Shown here: positions 48,572 to 60,900 of the stretch, one piece after another
Position numbering within the stretch: position 1 is the first letter of the stretch
How the letters are laid out: the number at the start of each line of letters is the position of its first letter
From: Oxyruncus cristatus
Taxonomy: Eukaryota > Chordata > Aves > Passeriformes > Cotingidae
NCBI GenBank assembly: GCA_013399855.1
Contig: VXAY01002869.1
Location: 62,001-126,000, forward strand
DNA: 64,000 nt
Direction of reading: 5' to 3'
Notes under the pieces: generated by a model
What the model was told of the DNA's origin: nothing
The model's input: only the letters and a program-made list of their open reading frames with translations
Databases searched by the model: none
Program-made: the position numbers and the translations under genes

Positions 48572-48766
48572 GGAACTACACATCAGGATTTCTGTACAGC
48601 ACCATATGGAAAGGATGTGGAAGCATGACTGGATTCTTCCAGACTTTTGAGGAGCTGCCACCAGAAAGCAACAGTTCAAAATGGAAGGAGCAAGTAACAC
48701 CCTATCAGCCACAGCAAGAGCACTGTCCCGACAAGGCAGGGAGATGCCTGTCTGCAGAGCCAGCAG
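48572..48766 (+). other. Candidate 195-bp symmetric phase 1-1 exon, unrecognised product
   Basis: The segment lies between a strong acceptor and a CAG/GTATTT donor (GT at 48767). It is exactly 65 codons long and enters and leaves in phase 1. The open frame reads NYTSGFLYSTIWKGCGSM and then FFQTFEELPPESNSSKW, with two N-glycosylation sequons (NYT, NSS) and three cysteines. Phase 1-1 exons are typical of extracellular modules, but I recognise no domain. A second frame stops within the segment. It could be a coding exon of an unknown secreted or membrane protein, a lncRNA exon, or chance. Confidence 0.3.
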
Positions 48767-50042
48767 GTATTTGAGATCCTTTATAGTGGAAAAGGGATCC
48801 GCTTGTACTTTTCTTATGTTAATTTTCTTGTGGTAGACTCATCCTTTATTCTGATACTGCCAGAGTAGCTTTAATAATGGTCATCAAAAATAACAAGGGA
48901 TTCATGCAACAAATTTTGCTTGTGGCTGAATGACATTGAAATATAGGATTAGACAATTAATTTCCACCATATTTCCTAGCCTTGAGGTTCTGAGGTTAGA
49001 AATGAAAGACTTAGCACACACACTGGCAGCAAGGGAGGCCAGAGCACAGATTCTGTGTTTCCTGAGTTTCTATATTCCCACTTCCAGCAGCACAAACAAT
49101 TACCCCAGAGACTTCTGCCTTTTATTTCTGCTTAATCTGTATGTGAGGGAATAATTTTTGATTCCAGTTACTGTTGAGAATTTGCATAGTATTTTAATTC
49201 ACTGGATGAATCTAATCCTTATCTCAAAACTTTGTGTGGTAGTACGCAGCTACTGCCACTCAGAGCTGTCTTGCAGCTATCAAGAAAACTGCTTTGGCCT
49301 CATATAAATCAACAGCTCTGTGGGTCACTGTGAGAAGCATCATATTCTAGCGAATTCCATTAAAAATAATTTGATCACTTTCATTTACAGCTCCCCACCT
49401 GCAACCTCCCAGATTTTAGTGGGCACTTTATGTTGTTACACTGCTCCCTGACCTGTTGACCACAGTAGGAATCTGCCAGAATTTTTTAATCAATATTATT
49501 GAGGTTTTTGTTCACTGATAACAACAGATTTGCTGCACTGAAATAACAGCAGTAAGCTTCTAACAGGTGTTGTGATAATTGTTCCTGCTAGCAAAGATCT
49601 AATTCATATGATAATCTGTCATCGTCTGGCATTTCATCCTAGCTGATTTTTAATGCTATATTGATCTCAGCTTCCATAATTGGCCTCTTCAAATAGTTCA
49701 TTTCCTTCTTCACAGAGAAAGGGAAATGCAGGTTTTGTTTCTTTTAGCCTCTTTTACTAACTGCTATCTGCTTCCATGGAATTTGATTCTCTGTAACTTT
49801 AAAAAAAACCAAACCAAACCAGATCAAAACAAAAACCAACACATAATCTACATTTCCAGAGCCTGAACATAATATAGTCAACTTGCATATGATCTCGAAA
49901 TCCTTATGTAAGCTAAGATTTCTTACTTGAGAAAATAAATAATAATTAAAGAAGTTGAATGGCTGTAATTTGCCTATCTTTAAAAAGCAATGATTTGATT
50001 ACTTCATACAAAGGGTGTCACTCCTCATGATATCTCAGCTGG

Positions 50043-50109
50043 AAAAAAAAAAAAAGAATTGTCAATAACAAAACAAAACAAAACAAAAAAAAAAGAAAAA
50101 AAAAAGAGA
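50043..50109. repeat. A-rich simple sequence with (AAAAC)n
   Basis: Long A-runs flank three AAAAC units. This could be an old retroelement tail, but nothing to the left is recognised. Confidence 0.8.
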
Positions 50110-52516
50110 TGCTTGCAGGCTTTTGTGACTATCTTTCTGAACGGTTGTATTCTAACTTATATAAAATCAGAAGCAACAGATGCAGGAGCTAAGTTAACAA
50201 AGATGTATGGTGCTCTGTGACCCTCATCATCCCTGTGCATCTGAGAACAGAACTCAGAACTATAAGGTTACTGCGAATGTGGAAAATGGCAGGGAGTCAG
50301 CTCTTTCACCAGACCTAGCAAAATTGTAAGAATAAACAAAAAGAAAAGTAAAAACATGTAACCAGTACCTTGCACATGGACGGGGGAGAGAGGAGAATTT
50401 TATGTCACCACCAGCTAATGTAAACTGCAGGGTGGATTCCTTCCAGAACTAAGCTTGTGATTACATTAGTCATACACACCAGAGCTAATGCTATACATTA
50501 CACTTCCAGGATTTCAATAGTGGGTTACAGCTACAAAAGACGGAAACAGTGCCCAATATTGGGCACACCATTAATAGAAATAAAGAACAGGAAAATAATT
50601 GCCCAAACAGCTAGTTTGCTAATTGCTGAACACCGAGGAAATGGCGAGTGAGCAATTATGAGTTCATAATCGATGTGACCATTACCCTCTTCTCTTTTTG
50701 AGCACATCTTTTGCACCTGGCACTTCAGGCAAACAGCAGCTGAAAGAGAACTCTGTAACATGTCCATAATAGACTACTCCCCTGCCTTCAGGAGCAAGTG
50801 GCCATTTCAATGGCTGCAGATGTCTATGTAAGAATGGACACTTCTAGGTACCATTCTCTAGTAATGTCTGAGTCCTTGTAGTCAACAGCTTGAGCTCTTT
50901 AATTCATGATACAGTCTTTATGCTAAAACATCTCAAGGAAACACTGATAGCTTCTGCTTCAGATGTTCTCAGCAGACTGTGTAAATGATGTGTTGGTTTA
51001 GAAGGTCACACGGATGTCCTATATTTACTGACAGTAAAGGTCTTCTTTGTATAAGGCCTTCATTGTATTTTTCTGATGCTGTCTGCCTAGATCGATATGC
51101 AAGTCAGCTGTGTAGCTTGCTGAATTCTGAACACAGAAAAAAACCCAACTATGTTATAACTGTTTCTCATTAAACTGCTAAATGGAATACTAAAAGGTAG
51201 CTTAAAATCAGGTGTGTTTAATAAAACTGTATTTGAATTGGCACATGCCTGGGTCCCATGTGCTTTTCAGTTTGCTAGTGTTGCAGGTTTATCATGTGTA
51301 TTACCTATGTTTAAATGTTACTTCGCTCCAATAAAAACAGGCATCATTTACAATTTCTCTCAGACATTGCTAAGTCCATGACCCAATTCTTTAGCTAGCC
51401 ATTTGAGGCAGCCTAACACACCCATTGAATTTGCTGTGTCTTGGAAACTGACTTATCCATTTAGATTAGATATGGGGTTGAAGGATTAAATAAAATCCAC
51501 ACAGGGGCAAGAAGTGGGGGTTTTCTGTAGAAGATACATTTTTAGTTTGAACAGAACTGTACAGAGCACTCATTCACCGCAGTTCACTTTCCTTGTTAAA
51601 CCTGCAGAAGTCATGGAAAATAAATCACAGGGAGGAGTTTCATCAGTGCCGTTATATAAAAATTCCACATTGAATTCTCACATCTGTAGTAAGAGTGTTT
51701 TCCTGTTTCTTCACCAAAATTTCTTTTGGGGGAGAGAGCAGAGAGACCTCTGTGGCAAGCAGGCCTCTGAGTCTCCCAAGGGCTCCCTGCCCAATCCAGG
51801 AGCGGGGCTGGAACCCATCCGGGTCTGGCCTCTTCTGACTCTCCGGATCTGCTGTTATGACTCAGGCACGGGCAAGTCCTGACTCCAACACAGATCCCAA
51901 AACAGACTGGTATCCCAGCAAGACTGTGTAATACACATTCACAACCAGACTGCCGTGGCCGTAAGGATTTGGTGTCCTTGCAAGTCTGGAGACATTGCAT
52001 TCCTCAGATATGATAGATCTATTTAAATAAGAATAGTAGTTTTACAGATTTGCCTCATACTGCACATTCAAAACTCAGAGAAACCACTTCTCTGATCTGG
52101 GACTTCACCATACCTCCATAGTAGTTTGTTTGGTTGCTTACATGGAAACACAACAGTAGGAAACTATTTTATGTAGTTTAGCAGTGAGAAAGAGAGCAAA
52201 GGAGCCAGCATTGTGTGATCATCCAGAACTCCGGACCACCATCAGGTTGTGTCTAGAATAAAATTTGGCTACCTCTGCTTTACAGAAGCACCAACATGCT
52301 TTCTACTTTTCCCTTTTCAGGTTATGAAGCTGAAATAATTTATTAGAAAAAAGATATGAATTTTAATCAATAATCATGCCCATGGTATGATAAATTTATG
52401 CTTGCAAAGGCTTCAGCAGATGTTTTTCATTGCAATGGCTGAGATCCAGAATCTTTTTACATTCTTATTTTCTTTCCTCAAACTAAAATAAGTCCAGAGG
52501 TCACTCCAAATTCTTT

Positions 52517-52548
52517 GTGTGTGTGTGTGTGTGTGTGTTTTTGTGTGT
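52517..52548. repeat. (GT)n microsatellite
   Basis: Eleven uninterrupted GT units (52517-52538), a short T interruption, then a few more GT units. A single ambiguous base lies nearby at 52579 inside an A-run, probably a sequencing limit at the homopolymer. Confidence 0.95.
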
Positions 52549-55500
52549 AAAGAAAGTGGACATACGTAAAAAAAAAAANAGGAAAATAAATCAGAAATAC
52601 CGCAAAACAGGATAAACTCAGATTTTCTGAGTGATGCAGACATTTGGAAATAAAAGCCAGCTGAAACAGTAATTTAGAAAATATAGCAACTGCTTTTGAA
52701 GTGGGATTTCTCAACAAGGAATTGGCTCAAGGAAGGTACAGTGGCACCACGAAACTCATGCAACTTTCCCAAATACTTCGGAAACCCATACTAACTCATC
52801 CAAACCAAAAAGGAAAAAATAAACCAAGATATTTGACTCACAAACTAGCCACTAAATGTCAAATGGTTACAGAATGCTCCACCTGCCAAGGCTGAAATCT
52901 AGGACAAAGATCCCAGGGGGGTCAAAATCCTGTAATCCCTACTCAGACCAAAGGCCTATTAACTCTAACATTTTCCTAAAAAAAGAGAGAAAATACATAT
53001 ATTATACAATCAGACTAGAGCTGAATGTTTTTTATGAAAACAACATGCTTGTAGAAGGTGCCAGGCTGCTAGTCCCAGAAAATAGAAGGCAACTATAGCT
53101 GAGGCAGAAGTAGGACTTGCTTGTTCATCAACCTGCTGTGACCTGAGGCCAAGACAAAGAGTTCAGTCTCCCTGCCTGCTTAAATCCTTGGCCCGGGAGC
53201 TTTCATAGCCAGCAAGGGTGCTAATTAGAGTCAACCGTGGTGTTGACACACATGTACTGGGAACCAGGAGGAGACCAACCTCATTTTTACAACAGCATCA
53301 CACAGAAAGAAGTTTTGGTTGGTTTGATTTAATGACTTGATTAGAATTTGAGCTGATAATTTACAAGGGGTAGGTGTTGTATCCACTGCCAGTCCTCTAA
53401 GCCAGTCAGCTTTGTACAGGATCAAATTTATATAACAATCCAGACTCAGCAGTGTCATAAATAAGGGTATAAATTTCATGCCAAGTGTAAATGAGTAATA
53501 AAGTAGTTACAAAGTAGTATGTCTGTACACTGATTTGGCATTCCATGTGTGTGCAGAAGCAATTTGGTATGCTATGGGGACAAAATTCAGTCCTGGCATA
53601 AATCAATGGGACTCACATCTATTGAACACCAGAACTGAAATAGGACTCAAAGGCATCTTAGACAGTGTAGGAATTAGTGATGGGGGGATATGTGAAGAGC
53701 GTATGGATGTGGAACAGTTCAGAAGTGGAAAAGAGCAGGAAAGAAGCCTGGAGAGAGGAGGGTAAAAGGTGAATTGGACCTTCTCTATTCTTTTTACTGT
53801 TCCTTTTCTTCAACTGCAACTTGAATAAGTTTTTTTCCCTGCATCCAAACTGTGCGATAAATTGGAGAACAGCTTGGAAACACTTTAAGCCTTTTAGTGA
53901 TTAGTCACACCTGATGAGTAACAATCATTCAGGTCAGTTCTGAACGAGATCCAGAGACCTCTGTGGAATTTCCATCTGCTGGCCACAAACAGCTACACGG
54001 GAATTTGGCCGCCAAGTATTCTTGAATCCATGTTCTTACAGCTGAGGTGAATTGATCCCAACATATACAGTTTTCCAGACTTAGTTTCCCACAGCAAACA
54101 GACCCCAAGTGATAAAACTGTAGTGACACAAACATCCAGACACATGGAATGACGGGTACTGAAAATCTGGGTGAAAACAGTGAACCGCTAACATGTAAGA
54201 CTGGTAGCTGAAAGCAGGCCGGGTTTTACCAGGTGGCTAAGACAGTTCAATTGCAACGCATTTTGTCAGGCATGCTGGCATCACAAAAAGCGAAGGAGAG
54301 CTTCATGTCCCTGCTGTTCCCCAATATAAACTGAAGCATTCCCTGCAGTGTTTGCTATTGCGCTGTGCAGGCCTAGAGGAGACCAGCAAACAATGGTGTA
54401 TGGTATTGCCTAACAGGTTCCAGATTATCCAAATAGTTTGTAAGTGGGCATGAGGGAGCAATGCAGAAGTACTGCAAATTGTCACCAAACATTTCAGACA
54501 TTTATAAGCTCTCAGGTGTTTATTCACAGTGGTTTATTTATATACTATGTGCACAGGGCTAAGGTCCTTGGCACTAGCAGGGAACAGAAAGCAGCTTTTT
54601 TGTTATTTTTTGATTAGATTTTTTTTCAGACTGAACACTTGCTACCAGTTTTAGACAGCATGTTTTCATATTTAAGTAAAATCTTACATTGATGTCACTT
54701 TGAACAAACTTCCACTATGCAAACCTGTACAGACATTACAGGCATGGCATTCGCCTCATCATTATATATAAATGCACTTGGATTATCAAAATACTCTCTG
54801 ATATTTTTTCTGAGGCTTCCCAGGGCAGGAAACAATACAATTCAGGATAAGGTATGTGGGTATCTGAAATCTCCACTGTCAGAAAGCTGTAAAATTTCAC
54901 TATACTTTTTTTGTGCATATCACCTGCGTTTTGTTACAAAACACAGTAGAATCTACTTAACTGTATTCAAATCACGCTTAAATTAAGTAGCACAGTATCA
55001 GAAAATATTTTGTTCACAACACACTGAAAGGATGCTTGTAATTGATGGGGTAAGCCTAAATTTATTACAATTTTTCACCTGTTTGATCAACATCCACTCA
55101 CATACTGTCACTCCTTGATGGAAGTTGCATCCACGTATGCTGTGAGAAAAACATTTAAACCTACAAAATAATGTAATGCTTTGCCCCAGTGCAAAAGCTC
55201 TTTTCTTCTGTACTACTTCAGCAAATTGTAGAATAAATAAAAATTGCTCTTGGGTTCTTAAAATCACTCAGGCATAGGCTTCCAAAACCTGTCAGAAACA
55301 TAAATAAACACACATCATGGCACATCACCATCACCCACCAGAACACTGGCTGCTGAGAGTTATGAATACTTCCACGGCAACGGGTCAAAATTGATAGCCG
55401 AAAGTGAAATGATGATAAATACTTTCCATGGGTGTATGGACCCTTAAGAATTTTTTTTAGGTCCTCTGAGAACAGAGAGGGCAAGTTCATCTCCCTTGTG

Positions 55501-57897
55501 GACTACACTTACCAGAATAATGCTGATGAAGATTGCCTTTGATTATGCTCAGTACCTATCCAAGCCAGTTTCAAATAATATCCAGTATACCTAGTTCCTG
55601 GCAAGACCTCATCAGAGGACAAAGGATGGGTTAAATGCTACATTATCTTAACACTTGCCTGAATTAGAAAGATCTAGGTTAGAACATGCACTACGGTAAC
55701 CACAAGTTTTTAACTCATTAGAGTCTAGGGCAAGGCTCATGCGTGAGCACACAGTAAAGTACGTGCACTGTCAGAATTGGGCTAGGAATTATTGAAGGAG
55801 GCAGAGGAAATTGGAATGAGAGAAGGATCCTGCAGGATCTTCCTGACTAGCTCAGTTCTGCACAGCACAAGTTCTTCTGTGCAAGAAAGGACATGACCCG
55901 ACTGCCAGGTCTCACAGGTGGTATTAAAGTTTAGTCGTAATGGATAGAACAGGGGGTAAGAAGAAATCGATTGGCATAGAATTATGTTAACCATGGCACC
56001 CGTGCACTTCATTCAAGATTAAAGCTCAGCAGCTGTGTAAATTAGCTGTTGAAACGAAAAGAATTTGGTAACTAACCTTGAATCTACTGTCCTTAAGCAA
56101 ACAGATTCATTTATTAGCGACACACTATAATTTGTAAGAGAATGTCAAAAAAAAAGGTGAAAATTCAGTATTTTAAAGCCCATGTTCAGCATCTTAATAA
56201 AATATTCTGCAGCAGAGTTCAACCATCCTCTTTAGATCAGACTAGATTCACCCAAGGCTAATGGTTTGCTTTCCTTCCCCTAAAAATTTATGTACTATAG
56301 TTGTCTGGAAGTGACACCCTGGGTCATCAGATTAATCATCTGCTCCCAAATCACAAAATGCCTTCATATGCACAGTGTCCCTAAAATCAGAAATATTCTT
56401 CCCCTCAGCCCATCCCTCCCCACCTTACTCCAACTGTAGGTTTGTTCCAGAAGTTGACTGCTCAGGTTTACACTGGGCCTGTTCATACCTGGCAGAGAGC
56501 AGTGAAGGAGTACATGAGAGAGTTAGTTCAGCTTTAGAGCACACAAGGTTATGCCAGAGGCAACTGGGGCCCATCAGATAAGACAGCCCAAATGTTGAGA
56601 GTGAAAATCCTTTCCTTGCTACCATTTCACATAGTATCACTGCAAAGATCACAGGACAGAGGAGATAGTGTCCAGTTTTACGTTACTGCAGTGGGGCATA
56701 GTTTGTGGAAGTCTCCCAGGAATCCCTCATTTAGTTTCCCAGGAGCAATCAGCAGCATATTCTGGAGAGAATCTTACCTGCTCCTGGTTATCTAGCATCC
56801 AGCTGAGGAACAGATGGTATGATCCCTTAGGAATATGGAGATAGATGGGCTGAGGCAAATTAAACCATTCAGATCTATTTATCTGATGAGAAATGAAGTC
56901 CTGAGCTGGCATCAACTTTTCTTGAGGTGGCAGGGGCAGCAGCAGATGTGAAGATGAGTCGGTGAGATAACAAAATCAAAAGGCACCTAGTGCTAAGTTG
57001 TACATCTCCATTATGGCAAGCTTGTATGACGCTGGCCAGCTGTCTAGCTGAAATTAGCACCTTTTTAGGTTTAGCTATCAAAACTGGAAGCTAGGTAGGA
57101 CTGGCTGACTCTGATAGAAGATAGAGAAATCTGCTGTTGGAGTATCTTTCCAGGGATTATCCACTAACAGGGTTTTGTTAATCTTTTTTGGATTCTTGCC
57201 TGTAGCCACAGCAACTGAGAAATCACCGCTTTCTCCTATGACCAGGAATAATGCTGCTCACTCTTTGTTAATGGGGGTATGGGCAACAGCCTTCATGATT
57301 TGATAATTTCAGTTCTACCTGTTGAGCAATCCAGCCTCCCTGAAAAAGCTCTAAGTAGGGAAGTAAGATCCTTGCTGAGATGTTCCTAAAATCTTCTTCA
57401 CTATCTGAAGTGCATGTTCAAAGATCTTCAAATATTTCTGCGGAACTAGACCTTAGCACCCGCTGTAGGTGTTTGTCATAGAGAAAGGCTCCTCAGGTGG
57501 TTCCTGTCTCTTCATCCTGGTGAGGTAGAGTGGCAGGGCTGGGTACAGGATGGACCCTTGGAGGCTGCAAGACAGCCATGCTCCTTCTGAGCTGAATAGG
57601 GCTTCGCCCCCGCAAAGCTCCTGCCCGTCCAGGAACCAGTGTGTACACCTGGGTTTGGGACTGCTGTTTTGTCATAAGCACCTTGCTTTTCCATTCATAG
57701 GGATTTAGCTGTGCCCACGACAAGGGTGACTGGTGGGGCGCACTGAATCAGGCCCTGTCCCCTTTGCTCTAGGAAATTTCCTCTTCTGCCTGCCTGCCTG
57801 GGTAGAAGGGGAAGGCAAATACAAGGACAGTGACAGGTTTCTCCCAAACAGCCTCAGTCCTCTTCCCGCTTCTATGGGAAGAAACAACTGGGGAACC

Positions 57898-57968
57898 AAA
57901 AAAATTAAAAAAAAAAAAAAAAGAGAGAGAGAGAGAAGAAAGAAAAAGGAAAAAAAAGGAGAAAAAAG
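57898..57968 (+). repeat. Polypurine tract, A-rich with (GA)7
   Basis: About 70 bases almost entirely A and G, broken by two T's near 57905. It includes seven GA units at 57923-57936. Long purine runs can form triplex DNA and are prone to assembly error. Confidence 0.9.
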
Positions 57969-60900
57969 CAGTTGTCTTCTCCCCGCAGCAGGAATCACAG
58001 TGTGAACAGCCACTGAGTGACAGAGGGAGAGTAGGTTGGGCTTCTCTGTCTTTATTCCTCAGTGCATGGGGCTCACAACAAAGGCCATATGCCCTGATTC
58101 TAGACATCTTTAGTCTTTTAAGCAGCCTACAGCATGTAAGTAGCTCTATTAAGCAGTATTAATTATTACAGCATATGTCTGTAAAGATAAAAATGAGAAA
58201 TATCTTATCAGCCCTTCAATTAACATAACTATACAGCTAACCACTTGGTAAATGTTTGCAGACAGGAAAAAAAGATAAAATTAGTAGTCTTTTTGGTGGG
58301 AGAGTGATTTGCAAGGCACTCCTGATTTCTGCACAAGCACTCATTCTTCATAGAGACTGAAACAAGAAAAAAAGTTTGGAATAATACCTGTCAAAATATG
58401 AGGTTATCTGCAAATTGTTCATTTTGACCGTTCACTATCAATGACATGCAATTTGTCCCATTAAATATTTTCTACTACCTCCATGGATGAGATAGTTTTA
58501 TACAAGAAAAACAGCTGAAGAAGTCTAGGACAGATTTGTGAATGCCACCAAGTGAACTGCTATTCAGCAAAAGAAATGAGACAGATTCTGCTCCTATTAC
58601 TCTTGTATTTCTAAGGGACTATTCAATGCAAGATTGATCAAGTTGTCAGTTACAAATGACATAAAACAAAAACCTGTGTGGCTTATTGATGAGTTTATTT
58701 GCAATGCCATGTTTTCCGCTCTATGCTTTTGCTGAAAACCAAAGCGTATTGAATTTGATTCTTTATCTGCCATATTTTGGTGATGAGCAATTTAATATAA
58801 ATTTACAAATTAAGTTCTAAGGTATAGCTCATTTTTCATTTTTCTGCCTTGAAAATGGTGGAAGTTTGTATGCGTTTTAGAATTCAGTAATTCCACTGAG
58901 CAACAGAAATGTCAAGCGGCTCAAGAAACAAAAACCTGGATGTAGAAAAGCAATTTTATTCCACATATACATTTTGACACAGGCAGCCCAGTTGATTAGC
59001 AAAACCAGTTGTTTCAAATATTAATCTTATTAGTAGAAATAAAGGAAACTATTACTTCTTATCCTTGCCCTTTAAGAAAACTGCTCACTTCAACACAAGA
59101 AGACAGAGACCTGAACATTTTAGTAGAAGCAAATGATTAAAAAAACAATCCCTACTTTGAAATGTGCCTCAAATTTTGGAAAGAAAATACAGCTGGGCCC
59201 TCTTCAGTCTAGTCCGTTAACTAACCTCATCAGGTTGAAATCCAGCCCTTTCCTATAAGCACCAGGCTTTTGTAGTGTTTTCTCGACCCACAGTCAGCTG
59301 CCCAGCTCACTAAGTGCTTGCATATGCATAAACAGAACAAGGCATCCCTCCCCCGTCTGCTCCCTGAAAGCCTCAATGCTGAAGTAAAGGGGAACCTTTT
59401 AAGCAGGATTTTAATTAGCACCCATTGTTCCCCGGCTGGCAGGACAGGCAGAATGGCCCAGTAGTTTGAAAACGGCTATCACAGTGGGAATCTAACTTTG
59501 CAATTGAATCAATCTGCAAACTCCACAGGACTTGTACACTGAAAATAAAAAAAGGAAAAAGAGGGAGTAGACCAGGGTGTTAATTATAGCGGTGTCTCAT
59601 ACTGGTACATTTAAGGGTCTGTGAGCATTTCTCTCGTATATTTTTAAGAGGAAAGTAGAATCATATAAATCCACTAGAGAATGAGACCTGGTCATACCCG
59701 TCTAAACATAAAAGTGAAATTCAGCATTAAGTCTACCACTTGATCTTTAACTTCTAGCATCTGTACTGCAGATGGTTATTTCTGAAGATGTCTGAAATGG
59801 CTAACTGGGAAAAAGGGACTTCAGGAGGAAGATATTCTTTGGCTTTAGTAGGCTTGGTATATAATAAGCAGGGGGTTAGGTTTAACAGAAATTCCTCCGC
59901 TTTCAGTAGAGAGGTGCATGTGTGATGATGCATGTCATGATGCAGCTGTTTCAAGAAAACCAGACTGAAGTCATTGACTTGAATACCCCAGATAAGGACT
60001 TGTACTGGAGGCTATCTTTTAAAAATTGAACAGCTAAAACGTGACTGACTTTTTTGTGGCTCTGCACCAGTCCAGGCAGGGCTCACCCACAGTCATGCTG
60101 AGTAGCCTTGTGGCAGGCAGGTAATTCACCTCACCCTATCAGCTGGTTATTCCTGCAGAGGGTTTCTCCCTGCCTTCTCAGGGACTAAACAGAAGTACAT
60201 ATATCTTCAACTCTTACTTTAAAACAAGATAGAAAACAAGCAAGATCAGTGAATACAAATTGTACCCAAGATCATTTATCAGTACCATCTGGTTGATAGA
60301 TATACAGAGACAGGAAAGATTTCTGTATAAGTAGAACATGGAAAAGAATGACAAATAACATCTCACCTTGTTATATTTTTGAAAGATTCATTCTGCATAT
60401 TTGTTTTATTTCTTGCTATCCTTTAGGAATGATAGGTCCTCTATTTCATATGAGAAGTTGCCCCATGAACAGTACTGTTTTCAGGACAATGGTCACTAGA
60501 ACTCAGAGACAAGAGCACACTCCAAGCAAAAATCTGTAAGTTAAACTTTGGAGTGAATAAAATAATTGTAAATACTAAAATAAAAAATCATGGGGAATAA
60601 AATAGTGTACTTCAAAAATCTAATTGATGTTGGTTTCTGCAGTCAGTTGTATGAGGAATTGTATCTACTTTCAGTGCCAAAAAATACAATAAGGTTTTCT
60701 TAACAGCACACATTTTCTTACTGATGGCAGCTGAGGTTTCCTGACATCAAGACCAGGGAGCAGTTAAAGGGCCTGCTCTGAAGAACAGATATATTTATGG
60801 ACCCTCTTCAGCTGCCTAGAATCTGATCTGAATCAAAACATGGATGTAGCCAAGAGCAATTTGGGAGCTACATGCAAAGCAAACCTCCTGCTGATTTGAA

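Larger units (their letters stand above)
48767..57897. other. Non-coding DNA, nothing recognised apart from simple repeats
   Basis: AT-rich, with GC-richer patches at about 51720-52000 and 57490-57890. Open frames in the GC-richer patches (51514-51882 +, 51611-52000 -, 57493-57723 -) are not recognised. A perfect octamer lies at 49180-49187. Confidence 0.4.
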
